Positions 1 to 10,882 of a stretch of 64,000 bases of DNA are shown here, in pieces. The stretch covers positions 80,503,014 through 80,567,013 of the forward strand of contig CM076849.1 in NCBI GenBank assembly GCA_039519185.1. Direction: 5' to 3'. Below the pieces are notes generated by a model. It made no database searches and was not told the origin of the DNA. It was given only the letters and a program-made list of their open reading frames with translations. Numbering within the stretch: position 1 is the stretch's first letter; each line of letters starts with the position of its first letter. The DNA is from Astragalus membranaceus (lineage: Eukaryota; Streptophyta; Magnoliopsida; Fabales; Fabaceae). The translations under genes and the position numbers were made by a program.

Positions 1-283
1 CGCGAACCCTCCTGGTCGCGACGCGATATTGAACAGAAACTTGAGTCTTCCCAATTGTGCTGCATCTCCGGGCAAGTGTCTGGTTCGCCGAATGATAACA
101 CACCAATTGGAGGTCTTCAAGTACAAAATAACTCATACAATGCAGGAATGGCTTACAACTTGACTTCCTACTACAAAATTCTAATACTAAGCTAAATCCC
201 CCCATACTGACTATAATACAATCAAAACCCCGCACAATTGGTCCTAAAATTGGACAACTTACATCATATGACAGAGAGTCAAA
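1..283 (-). mobile_element. Partial Athila-type LTR, running off the window edge
   Basis: Read on the minus strand, this segment begins near 283 with TTGACTCTCTGTCATATGAT and follows the LTR at 31334-32596 with clear but diverged similarity. Both share the AAGACCTCCA block, the phrase GCGAACCAGACACTTGCCC, and the GTCGCGACCAGGAGGGTTCGCG zone. It interrupts the integrase reading frame immediately after its Trp-Pro-Phe motif. Only the U3-side start is inside the window, so whether it is a solo LTR or the edge of a full element cannot be told. The first two bases appear mutated from the expected TG. Confidence 0.75.
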
Positions 284-897
284 AATGGCCATGGTGCTGT
301 TAGGACATTCAAAGAAGCAGGCGGCACATGGATATTATCAGTGTAGATTTGACACTTGTGGCATTTTCTCACGTAGTTAAAGCAATCGGTCTCCATTGAC
401 AACCAGTAGTAGCCGGCCCTTAAGATTTTTCTTGCCATGGTGTGCCCGTTAGAATGGGTTCCGAACGAGCCTTCATGGACATCTTTCATAATTCTTTCTG
501 CTTCTTCCTTTGCTACACATCTGAGGAGGACCATATCATGATTCCTTTTGTAAAGCACCTCCCCGTTTAGGAAGAAACCCATTGACAAACTCCTAAGTGT
601 TCTCTTATCATTCTCAGTGGCACCAGGAGGGTATTCTCTGCTTGTGATATAATGCGTGATATCGTAATACCAAGGTTTACTATCAGGCTCTTCTTTGATT
701 GCCACACAATGATGTGCTGGTAGGTCTTGATGCTGAATTCGGATGAATGTCAAACTTTTGTTGTCATTGATATTGAACATTGATGACAAAGTCGCTAAGG
801 CGTCCGCCAACTGATTTTCTTCACGAGGGAGGTGGTGGAAAGTGATCTCCTCGAAATGTTCGATCATCTTTTGGATGTGATCGCGATAAGGAATCAA
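284..897 (-). pseudogene. Ogre-like pol: end of second RNase H and integrase zinc-binding domain, truncated
   Basis: This reading frame continues from the RNase H segment after one in-frame TAG, which most likely replaced a Trp codon. It first shows the RNase H tail (REENQLADALATLSS) and then the integrase HHCC zinc module: His in VHEGSFGTH and the pair Cys-His-Lys-Cys in the CHKC motif. It stops after the Trp-Pro-Phe motif where the Athila-type LTR begins at about 283, so the catalytic DDE core is absent from the window. Integrase inserts the cDNA of the element into the genome; this copy cannot, being truncated. Confidence 0.85.
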
Positions 898-915
898 TTT
901 GGAATCCCTGGTTTC

Positions 916-1908
916 CTAGTCACCTTTTATCTGATGGATGACTAAGGCTGAGTCCCCATATACATCGAGTCTTTTGACTTTCCATTCAAGGGCCGCTTTG
1001 ATGCCTAGGACACATGCTTCATATTCTGCGATGTTATTGGTGCAATAGAAGCTCAGTCTAGCAGTAAATGGTATAAAGCGGTTATCAGGAGAAATCAATA
1101 CAGCTCCGACCCCATGCCCGTACAAATTGGAAGCGTCATCGAATGACATTCTCCACCTTTCGTTCTCTAGAGATTTCCCTTCTCCGAATAAATCCATTAT
1201 ATCTTCATCTTGGAAATCCCACTGCATTGATTGGTAATCCTCAATGGGCTGATGTGCCAAGTATTCAGCTAAGGCACTACCTTTGATTGCTTTCTGAGCG
1301 ACATACAAGAGGTCGTATTCGGATAGTAGCATTTGCCATCGGGAGATTCTTCCTGTGAGTCCAGGTTTTTCAAAAATGTACTTGATTGGATCCATTTTAG
1401 ATACCAACCAAGTCGTGTGGCTCAGCATATACTGCCTCAGACGACGTGCGGCCCAGGCCAAAGCACAACATGTTTTTTCCAACAATGAGTATCTTGTCTC
1501 GCACTCAGTGAACTTCTTGCTTAGGTAGTAGATGGCGTGTTCTTTCCTTTCGGAGTCATCATGTTGCCCCAGTATACAACCCATTGAGTTGTCTAGAACT
1601 GTTAAGTATAGAATGAGAGGTCTGCCCTGCACCGGTGGCATCAGAATCGGCGGATTTTGGAGGTAACTCTTGATCTTTTCAAAGGCTTCTTGGCAATTAT
1701 CATTCCACCTTGTTTCTTGGTTCTTGCACAGCAACTTGAAGATAGGCTCGCAGGTCGATGTTAATTGGGATATGAATCTGGAGATGTAGTTCAACCTTCC
1801 CAGGAACCCACGGACTTCTCTTTCGGTTTTAGGCGCTGGCATTTCTAATATTGCTCGTACTTTGGCTGGATCCACTTCTATTCCCCTCTGACTGACTATG
1901 AACCCCAA
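916..1908 (-). pseudogene. Ogre-like pol: RT thumb/connection, RNase H and archaeal-type RNase H
   Basis: The frame starts with the RT thumb (GFIVSQRGIEVDPAKV). It continues with a Ty3/gypsy RNase H-like part (HAIYYLSKKF, ETRYSLLEKTCCALAWA) and ends with a second RNase H. That second domain keeps its acidic residues: Asp in RMSFDDAS, Glu in NIAEYEA and Asp in YGDSALV. Two RNase H domains in tandem are characteristic of the Tat/Ogre branch, in which the second is the likely active one. The segment is separated from the RT by a frameshift near 1920-1940, where a run of G is lengthened, and from the next segment by a TAG at about 916. It is part of one former polyprotein. Confidence 0.88.
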
Positions 1909-1922
1909 CAGCTTTCCTGATC

Positions 1923-2875
1923 TTACACCGAAAGTACATTTGGGGGGTTTAACCTGAGTTTGAACCTCCTTAGGCGTTCAAAGAGTTTTTGCAGGTTAAC
2001 GACATGTTCTTCTTCAGTCTTGGATTTTGCGATCATGTCATCCACGTAGACTTCTATTTCTTTATGCATCATATCATGGAATAAAGTTACCATCGCCCTT
2101 TGGTACGTTGCACCAGCATTCTTTAGGCCGAACGACATTACTTTGTAGCAGAAGGTGCCCCAAAGAGTGATGAAGGTGGTTTTCTCCATGTCTTCAGGGG
2201 CCATCTTGATTTGATTATATCCGGAATATCCATCCATGAAGGAGAACAGAGAGTGTTGCGTCGTGCTATCTACCAGGACATCAATGTGAGGCAAGGGAAA
2301 GTCATCTTTAGGGCTGGCTCTATTCAGATGCCTAGAGTTAACACACTTCCAAACTTTCCCATCTTTCTTTGGAACCGGGACAATATTGGCTACCCATTGA
2401 GGATATTTTGCTACTGCTAAGAATCCAGCATCAAATTGCTTCTTGACCTCATCTCTGATTCTCAGTGATATATCTGGCTTTATCCTTCTTAGCTTCTGTT
2501 TTACCGGCGGGCATTCGGGATTTACTGGTAACTTATGCTCGACTATGTTGGGGTCCAGTCCAGGCATGTCTTGGTATGTCCATGCGAAGATGTCAACATA
2601 GTCCAACAAAAGCCTAACCAGTTTCTCTCGCTCACTGTCTTTCATTGTGATGCCGATTTTAACCTCTTTCTTATCCTCCTCCGTGCCCAAGTTTATTGTC
2701 TCAGTAGATTCCTCATGGGGTTGAATCACTTTTTCCTCTTGTTCCATCATTCTCATTAACTCTGGAAGAGTTTCCCAATTATCTTCAATATCTTCCTCGG
2801 TTTGATTAATGGGGTGATCAAAGTTACAGTATGAATTTTTGGCGTTGTTATTATCAAAGATGTTTTTTTTCAAAT
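1923..2875 (-). pseudogene. Ogre-like pol: reverse transcriptase
   Basis: This exon follows an intron acceptor at 2876 and encodes the RT palm and fingers. Visible motifs are ECPPVKQKLRRIKPD, VPVPKKDGKVW, NRASPKDDFPLPHID, the first catalytic Asp in FMDGYSGYNQIK, FGLKNAGATYQR, and the catalytic YVDD box (EVYVDDMIAKSK). The residues normally reading close to CVDYRDLNRA are altered (CVNSRHLNRA), which suggests decay outside the catalytic triad. The frame breaks near 1923 by an indel in a G run. The enzyme would copy the element RNA into DNA. Family assignment is firm; activity is unlikely. Confidence 0.92.
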
Positions 2876-3070
2876 CTGCATTAGTATAAATTGACGGAAT
2901 GAAAAACGAGCAAAAGAAAATAAAAAGCAAATGCGAAAGAAAACGGAAATTTATTGGAGAATCTGAAATAACATTTTATTGATACTGATATTGAAAGGAA
3001 ACATGCGTGCCCGAATGAAATGCCCTAAGGCCTTGGGCAGAGCCATGGGATTGCATTACAGAAACATTAC
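2876..3070 (-). other. Ogre-type intron between protease and reverse transcriptase
   Basis: On the minus strand a donor (AAA/GTAATG at 3070) and an acceptor (TACTAATGCAG ending at 2876) enclose 195 bp of AT-rich, stop-filled sequence containing a T-rich tract. TACTAAT is also a good branch-point motif, though close to the acceptor. Coding similarity to the element polyprotein is seen on both sides. An intron at this place is known for legume Ogre elements. Splicing itself is inferred. Confidence 0.7.
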
Positions 3071-3310
3071 TTTGAACTAAAAACTATAGCAAAATCAACG
3101 ATCTCCCAATTCTTGAGCCTTTCATTTGCAGGACAAGGGCGTACAAGACTGACGACAGCTTCTCCAGCATTTAGATCATCTTCCACTGTGGCAATCTGAT
3201 CGGGGTTCAGCATTCCCGCACTCTAAAAACTTTGTTTGATGTCGCAAATGATGATTTTCTTCATATTTGGCGCTCTTCCTTCAAGTTTGGCTAACCTCCG
3301 CTCTTTCTTG
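3071..3310 (-). pseudogene. Ogre-like pol linker between protease and intron
   Basis: The frame to the left of the solo LTR continues the polyprotein after the protease/G-patch part: a lysine-rich start, then a stop, then NPDQIATVEDDLNAGEAV and RLKNWEIVDF. It ends at the intron donor at 3070. It is joined to the sequence at 6089 once the solo LTR 3316-6083 and one copy of its TCTTC target are removed. At least one in-frame stop is present. Confidence 0.65.
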
Positions 3311-3996
3311 TCTTCTGTAACGCCCCAAAATAATCAAGTATTTATTTAATTAATTTATCTAGGTGTTATGTTGGTCGGTTATAATAAAAGGAATGAATGG
3401 TGTTTTAATTTAAATAAGGGGTGGTGTGTAGTAAATGAGGGAGTGGTAATTTAATTAAAAGAGGAGAAGTGTTAGTAATTAACTAAGTGGCAAAAGAGCC
3501 CAAGACACTAGGACCCATAATATTTATGCTCTAGGGTTAGTGTCTTAGACACTTGGAGAGAAAGAAAAGAAAAGAAGCGTGAGAAGTGAGAAGAGAGGAA
3601 GGGGCAGCGGCTAGGAGAGGAAAAGAAAGAAGAGGAAAGCGTGAGTTCCAACCAAGAACAAGAGAGAGAGAAGGAAAAAGCTAGGGCTCCAAGGTTCTAA
3701 GGCTAAAGGATTTCATCTTCTTCCATTAACAAAAGGTTAGGGGGCTCTCTTTTCATCCTTAATAACTTATAGGATTAGAATCACATGAGTTAGGTTTTAG
3801 GGGGGGTTCGATTGATTGAATTGAATTGTTGTTTTTGGATGATTTTGTTACGATGAATGTAAATTGTTAAATCCATGTTGTTGATGATGAACTTATGTTA
3901 TTTTGGTAGAATCCATAATTGATTAGTATTGAGGTGTACATGATATTAGTCATGCAAGTTAGGTGTGTGTTGTAATGACTAAATAAAATCGAGAAT

Positions 3997-4355
3997 GGAA
4001 ACGATTTGGGTAGAGGTTCAGTATTTCGGTAACTGGGAACGTTGTGTTGACTGAAAAATTATGTGGTTTACTGTTCTGGAAAATAGACTTAATGCTTGTT
4101 AATTTGGCATTGATTTGGTTGCATTTGGAGTTGTAAAACTTAAGTTATAGGTGAAACAAGTTAGGTTAAAATTCTGGAAACGATTTGGGTAGAGGTTCAG
4201 TATTTCGGCAACTGGGAACATTGTGTTGACTGAAAAATTATGTGGTTTTCTGTTTTGGAAAATAGACTTAATGCTTGTTAATTTGGCACTGGTTTGGTTG
4301 CGTTTAGAGTTGTGTAGCTCGAGATATGAATTTCACAAGTTAGGGTAAGATTCTG
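3997..4355 (+). repeat. 179-bp tandem duplication inside LTR A
   Basis: Two adjacent copies start with GGAAACGATTTGGGTAGAGG at about 3997 and 4176. A degenerate third start (GGAAACAATCTGG) is at 4355. The copies differ by a few substitutions only. Confidence 0.85.
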
Positions 4356-4639
4356 GAAACAATCTGGACATAGGGTCTTTGAAAACTAGACAGAATTCTC
4401 CCCAGTTTATGCACAAGTTTCATGCAATTTGATTGCGTTTTGGTCATTTTAGAACTGCTTGAATTTGAAGGACAGAAACTGCCCTCTTTTGAAACTAGTA
4501 TTTGTGTTTTTGAAAACTGTACCTGTTAGACTCTCTTTTCCAAAAAACTGAACTTAGGAATAAGGAGTAGATCCATAGGGCTTTCCAACAAGTATTTATA
4601 TGTCGAAATCCGGTGTGGGTTACTATTTTAATCAATTCG

Positions 4640-4990
4640 CCAAAGTAATGCTGTTGCTGTTTTTCAAGTAATGCTGTTGCTGTTTTTCAAATAATGCTGT
4701 CGCTGTTTTCTTCAAAATAATGCTGTTGCTGTTTTTCTTCAAATGATGCTGTTGCTGTTTTATTTAAAAGTTGCTGACACTGTTTTTAATTAAATGTTGC
4801 TGTTTTCTTCAAGGATGTTGTTGCTGTTTTATTTAAAAGTTGCTGTCACTATTTTTAATTAAATGTTGCTGTTTTATTCAAAAGTTGTTGTCACTGTTTT
4901 TAATTAAATGTGACTGTTTTATTTAAATGTCGTTGCTGCTGTTTTCAAACTGCTGTCCCTGTTTTATGTTGCTGTTTATATCGCTGCTGC
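4640..4990 (+). repeat. Short CTGTTGCTGTTTT tandem array in LTR A
   Basis: Degenerate repeats of TGCTGTTGCTGTTTTTCAA and AAATGTTGCTGTTTT run through this segment. They lie in the same relative place as the minisatellites of LTRs B and C. Confidence 0.8.
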
Positions 4991-6088
4991 TACTCTATGT
5001 GCTGTTTTGGTCCCTATGGGTGTTGTTTAGTCCTTTGGTGACAATGTAGTCGCGTAATTAATTGTGCTTGGTGTGATTGGTGTGCTATCCTTAGAGCTGA
5101 AATTATGGAGATGTATAATGGTGATGTATATAAAATGGTGAGATAAATTATTGGTGAGTTTATTGGTGAGTGCCCTGAAGGCAATGGTCTATGACCTTTC
5201 TTTTGGTGTTGGCGAGTTAATAAAACTATTGGTGAGTTAATCAAATTATTGGTGCGCATGTTATTGCATTGTTGTGGTGACTTTGGTGTGCCATGGCGTC
5301 GCATAATCATGTGCATTTATTGGTGAGCAGAAGGCTTCGGCCTTATTTTGGTGTATGCCCTCAAGGATAATTTTTGGTGATGGATCCACATGCATGTGCC
5401 CGTGGTGTTTTGGGTTGCATCTCATACATTGGACATGCATACGGTACTTTTCCTGGTGATTATAAATTGATGGTGTATGTGGAGACAATTGTAATTTGGT
5501 GTATTTAGTTATATTTGGTGTTGTTCTCGGTGATTGAAAATATTCGGTGCTGTTTCTTGGTGAATGAAAATTAATGGGGCATGTTGTTATTGTGGGGAAT
5601 TGGTGTGCTTAGTTGCCTTCTCTAAATGATGCTTATCTTATTTGTTATTACTTATGAAATGAGACTCACCCTACTGCTTTTGTGTTGCTTCTTATGTCGG
5701 CAACGTGCAGGTGATAGCGAGTGAAGGTGATCTAGTACCTTCTCCTAGTCAGTTGAGTCTGCTCTGATACGTAGCACCGGGGGGGCGTTTGGTTTAGGTA
5801 TTATTTTATTTGATGTTTTGAACCATATTTGGTGATGTAATTTGGCATTTTAAGATTGGGTGATTATTCCGCTGCGATGACTATTATGATTTACTTTAGT
5901 GTAGACTAACAGATTATTTGCGGTGCTATGTATCGTACCTTATGACTTTATGAATTAAATTTTGGAGACTATTATGCGTGGTTGTTTTGAAATGTGGCAC
6001 CCTCTTGTGGATGCATTAAAACGGTTTTTGGAAACTCTGATTTTAAATGAATTAAATAGTAGCTTATTAGAAGGGGTGTTACATCTTC

Positions 6089-7375
6089 CGCAGTTCTTCT
6101 CTTGTCATTCCAATCAGGCCGATACCCTACCCCGCGTCTATCTTTGTTTTCTTGCAGCTGTATCGGTGTCAGGATCCCCTGTTCGGTCTTTCCTAAACCT
6201 TTTCCGACCTGGTAACCTTTGTCTATCATGACTTTAGCAACCATCATGGCAGACTTGGACATCTTAGGCTTCAGCATTCTGGACGCATTGGCAATCTCTA
6301 GTGCTTGGAAGGCAGTCTCAAAAGTCTCCTCAGTAGCCTCAATGTAACGAGCGGGAGACGACCTATTTACCAGCGTTTCCTCTTCACCAAAGACAACCAC
6401 CAACTTGTTGTTCACTAAGAATTTGAGCTTCTGATGTATGGAAGAAGGAATTGCCCCTGCAGAATGGATCCACGGCCTTCCCAAGAGGCAACAATAGGAT
6501 GGGGCAATGTCCATTTTCTGGAAGGTCACTACGAAGAGTTCCGGACCCACCTGCACCGGTAATTCTATTTCCCCGATGACTTCCCTTTTCAATCCGTCAA
6601 AGGCCCTGACCACTATCGAGCTAGGTCTCATGTAGGAACAATCCAGGACGATCCATTGTCAATAAGCACCCGAGCGAGTGAGTAATCTCCACATTTCAGA
6701 GATATGTGTAAGGCTTTGTTGTGCCCCCTTCCTTCAGTTGGAATCTCATCATCAGTAAAGGTGAGGTAATTATTTGCAACAATGTTTCCAACGCCCCATC
6801 AAACTGGCCGACTGAGATGTCGTGAGCGACATGGGCCTCATTTAATACTTTTGTCAATGATGCACGATGGGCTTCAGAACTGAGCAATAATGACAGCAGA
6901 GATATCTTGACAGGGGTCTGGTTCAGCTGATCCACTATCTTATACTCGCTCGATCTCATGAGCTTCAAAAATTCGACGGCTTCTTGTTCCGATAGTGTTC
7001 TTTTACCCACATTCTTATCTACGGGTTCTTCTTCTACGCCTTTGCCTTTGCGGGCTCTTTCTTCCCCTTCTTTTGTTTGCTCTCCATTGAGTCCTTCGGG
7101 GGTGTAAATACGCGCGCTTCGAGTCATCCCATTGGTCCCTGAGATGTTAATGACATCAGGAGTAGTCGAACCATCACATTGTAATTCCACGGGACTGCAT
7201 TGGTGTCTTTAAAGGGAAAAGGAGCTGGCACTTGAATAGTGATCGGTTTAGGCATAGCCGAAATTAGCTTCGTGTCCTTTTTGTAATGGATTTCCAGCGG
7301 TTTCCGGATACCCTTGCTCTGGCCAATGCTTGACTGGAGAGTCAACACGTCCTCCTCCTTCTTTTGAAGACCCAC
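6089..7375 (-). pseudogene. Ogre-like protease region with G-patch-like segment
   Basis: Minus-strand frames here carry the gag-protease linker (APFPFKDTNAVPWNYN) and the aspartic protease start (ALHISLKCGDYSLARVLIDN, active-site-like Asp-Asn-Gly-Ser-Ser near 6650). A second block carries the rest of the protease fold (MRPSSIVVRAFDG, CCLLGRPWIHSAGA), and VGKGLGKTEQGI matches the G-patch-like part of Ogre/Tat polyproteins. The stretch just after DNGSS is deleted and shifted, and the frames at 7190-6696, 7375-7124 and 6631-5972 are out of register. The protease would cleave the element polyprotein; this copy is broken. The right part was cut by LTR A. Confidence 0.8.
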
Positions 7376-8255
7376 TTGTATTATGTGCCGGTCTAGTAAG
7401 TCTTGAAGGACTAGCTTGAATGCTTCGCATGTGCCGGTCTAGAGGTGTGACAATGTCCTCCACCCTTCTGACCAAGAGTTGTCCCTCAAAATCTACAATG
7501 GCATTAACGGAAGGTTTCCCGCGCCCCGGCAGAGGGTTAGTGGCGACATTCGGACCATCTTCTTCGAAACTTAACCATTTAGATTCATTTAGTCTTGCAC
7601 CACATATTTCAATGCCTTGCACTTTTCTGTCGAATGGCCAACTGCCCCAGCGTGGAATCCACAGGTAGCATCCGGGTCGTAACCCCTAGGGAAAGGAGGT
7701 TGAAGGTGTATCAATGGACGGGGAGTGATCAGGTTGTGACTGATGATGTGATTGAACAGGTCTGTGTATGACATGGGTATTGGGTCAAAATTGACGGGCT
7801 TTCTTTCTGGGTAGTTTTGTGGTTTATAGCATGGGTTGACTTGGTAAGGTGGGGCTAATGGCGCTTGAGTAGGGATTTGGAAGGTTTGTTGGGGATTGTT
7901 GTAGGGAAGCTTTCCGGATCCAGAGATGGCATTGGCTTCTCCTTCCTTCTTTTTAGGGAATCCTGTGAAGGGCTTTTTCTGACTACTTGTTCCAGCAAAG
8001 TTATGGGCAATCTTCCCATTTCTCCATCCATTTTCTAATCTTTCTCCGATGACAATCATATCTGAAAAATTCGAAGACACGCTCCCGATCAACCTGTCAT
8101 AGAAAAGCGATTGAAGAGTATCCATGAACATGGATACCATCTCCTTTTCTAATAAAGGTGGAACTACCTGCGCAGCCAACCCTCTCCACCGTTGGGCATA
8201 TTCCTTGAAGGACTCATTATCTCTTTTTGTCATGCTCTGCAGTTGTGTCCTATCG
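7248..8255 (-). pseudogene. Ogre-like gag, C-terminal half with zinc knuckle
   Basis: The minus-strand frame holds the retrotransposon gag signature ESFKEYAQRWRGLAAQV, a Pro/Gln-rich linker and a modified zinc knuckle CGFHAGAVGHSTEKC followed by KALKYVVQD, typical of Ogre/Tat gag. A frame change occurs near 7600, after which the 7622-7248 frame continues towards the protease. Its N-terminal half is 2.6 kb away (10883-11880) because LTR B inserted after an Ala codon. Removing the LTR and one target copy rejoins the two halves in frame. Gag forms the particle that packages element RNA. Confidence 0.85.
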
Positions 8256-8260
8256 AGAGT

Positions 8261-10877
8261 TGTAACGCCCCGAATACTTAATTAATTATTTAATTGATTT
8301 ATTTAGTGATTAAGTGTGTGAATTGTTGAAGTTGGGAATTACTAGCATAGTTGCTACGTTGATTTGTGTCTAATTAATTGGTTGATTAAGTCTAGAAAAT
8401 AATATTAGAGTAATAATATTACTTATTATTGTATGGGCCTATTTTTATGTAGAAATAGTAATATAAGGGGGTGTGAAGAGTGGGCCCATAAGGCTAATAA
8501 AGGGAAGTATAAAAGGATCAGAATTAGGTTAAGTTGTCATAAGCTGAAGAAAAAAAATAAGGATCAGAGAAAACCTAGAAGCAAAGAGAGAAGGAGAGGC
8601 CCGATTTGAGAGAGAGCAAGGAAGGGGGCGGCGAACTCAACCTAGGAGGTGACTGCGAAATCTTCAAAACCTAGGTAAGGGTTGTGTTCTAACTCTATAA
8701 TCGGGTATATGAAGGGCTTTATGTAGGAAGATAAAGGATCCTATGTGTTTGTTAAATCCTTGAAACCCGTTGTTGTTGTTTGAAAACTATTGTTGATGTT
8801 TGAATATATTTTTTGATGATTGAAATCGGTTTAGGGTTTTTGAATACAATAATGCACAAAATCTGGGTCCTGGGCGCATAGGGCGCCGTTTGCTGACATT
8901 CTGGCACACTGGGCGCCATGGACACCATGTCTGGCTGCCCTGTTGTTGTTCTGGGCGCCATGGGCGCCATGTCTGGTGCCTTGTTGTTGTTGCTGGCGCA
9001 CTAAGCGCCATGGGCGCCATGTTTGGCTGCCCTGTTGATGTTGCTGTTGCTGGCGCACTAGGCGCCATGGGCGCCATGTCTGGCTGCCCTGTTGATGTTG
9101 CTGTTGCTGGCGCACTGGGCGCCATGTCTGGCTTCCCTGTTGTTGCTGCTGGCGCACTAGGCGCCATGTCTGGCTGCCCTGTTGATGTTGCTGTTGCTGG
9201 CGCACTGGGCGCCATGGGCGCCATGTCTAGCTGCCCTGTTGTTGTTGTTGTTGTTGGCGCACTGGGTGCCATGGGCACCATGTCTGGCTGCCCTGTTGTT
9301 GTTGTTGGCGCACTGGGCGCCATGGGCGCCATGTCTGGCTGCCATGTTGTTGTTTTGGACGCACTGGGCGCCATGGGTGCCATGGGCGCCATGTCTGGCT
9401 GCCCTGTTGTTGTGCTGGGCGCACTGGGCGCCATGGGCGCCATGTCTGGCTGCCTGTTGCTTGTTGTCTGTTGATTGCTGGGCGCCATGGACGCCATGCC
9501 TGGCTGCCTGTTGCTTGTTGTCTGTTGGTTGCTGGGCGCACTGGGCTCCATGGACGCCATGTGTTACTGCCTGTTGCTTGTTGTCTGTTGGTTGCTGGGC
9601 GCACTGGGCGCCATGCCTGGATGCCTGTTGCTTGTTGTCTGTTGGTTGCTGGGCGCACTGGGCGCCATGGGCGCCATGTGTTTCTGCCTGTTGCTTCTTG
9701 TCTGTTGATTGCTGGGCGCACTGGGCGCCATGGGCGCCATGTGTGGCTGCCTGTTGCTTGTTGTCTGTTGATTGCTGGGCGCACTGGGCGCCGTCTTATG
9801 GATTGTTGGGCGCTTTAGGCGCATTAGGCCCACGGTTGGCTAATTGTTGGTTAAGTCGTTAATTTGTTAATCGTTAATTTGTGCAGTTGTTAACTGTTGG
9901 CTGAGTTGTTACGCTGTTAACTTGTTAAGTTGCTAAATTGTTGGCTCAGTTGTTGAATTGTTGATAATGTTGCACCTAGTTGGATTGCCTCTATTTATTG
10001 GCAGGTGTTATGTTGTAGGCCTATGGCCAACGTTGAGACCCTAATGTTGTTGTGGTGCTATGTAACCATTGTTATTGACTGCCTGAGCATTCATCATCGC
10101 GTCGCATGCATAGCACCCCACGTTGGCATGGATTGGCAAATTATGTTGAAATTACGTTGAAGGCTTATGCCTTGTTGATGCCTCTATTTATTGGCAGATT
10201 TTTACGTTGGGAGTTCTGCTCCGATGGTACCACATGCATGTGCATAGTATTGAGTCGCATTCATATTGCACCCTTAAGTGACTATGTTGATAACTTGTGA
10301 TTGATCGAAGTTGATTGTTGGCTGTGAAGTGGTGAATCCATATCCTCTGATTCTAATATACTGTTTTTCATATGTCCTATTATATGGTTTGATATCTCAC
10401 CCCTTCTGTTTGAATGTTTCCCTCCTGTTGGTAACGTGCAGGTAATCACGAATGAAGGCTGCTTACCTTCGTTTGATCGAGTCGGTGTCGTCGCTCTGAT
10501 ACGTAACACTCGGGGGGGATGAACATGTGTTTTCCTTATTGTTTTGCTTTGTTATTTTATTGTTGAAACTTAAAGTCGTTATTATCATGGATTTTGCTGT
10601 TTTGAGCTGTCTTAAGTTGGTTAAAGACACCACGATTGTTTTGATTTGACTTTTGTTGTAAATTCGCTGCGTAGTAATGAAGGTGACTTATTTTTAAAGA
10701 CTAAAAGGTTATTTATTGGTTCATCCAAAAGTAAAGTGTTATGTATCTGTGTTCACAGGCGAATTAATCATGTTTGTTGTTTTTAAGAAGAAAGTGTGGC
10801 GCTCCATTCAGTTGTTGGAAATTTTTATAAACTCTGATTTTTAGTATTATTTTACCGGGTAGGAATGGGGTGTTACA
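8261..10877 (+). mobile_element. Solo LTR B, Tekay/Del-type, 2617 bp
   Basis: Ends are TGTAACGCCCC and GGGGTGTTACA. Flanks are AGAGT (8256-8260) and AGAGC (10878-10882). The host gag frame shows AGAGC to be the original, so one target copy has a single substitution. A TATAAAA lies at 8509-8515, a donor-like CTAG/GTAAGG at 8674/8675, and an acceptor-like TAACGTGCAG/GT ends at 10441. The enclosed part is dominated by a GGCGCC-rich minisatellite. No internal region or second LTR is present. Confidence 0.88.
8880..9795 (+). repeat. GGCGCC/ATGGGCGCCATG minisatellite in LTR B
   Basis: About fifteen or more degenerate units combine GGCGCACTGGGCGCCATG, GTCTGGCTGCC and GTTGTTGTTG. Unit length varies, and units late in the array share TGCCTGTTGCTTGTTGTCTG. 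Because the unit lacks stops in several frames, it gives long spurious open frames on both strands. GGCGCC is a perfect palindrome. Confidence 0.92.
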
Positions 10878-10882
10878 AGAGC

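Larger units (their letters stand above)
3316..6083 (+). mobile_element. Solo LTR A, Tekay/Del-type, 2768 bp
   Basis: It begins TGTAACGCCCC and ends GGGGTGTTACA, the terminal signature of Tekay/Del-type chromovirus LTRs. It is flanked by a perfect 5-bp target duplication TCTTC (3311-3315 and 6084-6088), and no internal region is present, so it is a solo LTR. It splits the protease/pol part of the Ogre-like element. A donor-like AAG/GTTAGGGG lies at 3735/3736, and an acceptor-like CAACGTGCAG/GT ends at 5710. Between them lie tandem repeats, and after the acceptor comes the conserved GAGTGAAGG...CTCTGATACGTAGCAC box shared with LTRs B, C, D and E. Confidence 0.9.

Noticed and set aside
8787..9862. 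Several open frames of 115-257 codons on both strands
   Set aside because: They follow from the GGCGCC minisatellite, whose unit lacks stops. The products are simple repeats, and frames are equally open in both directions.
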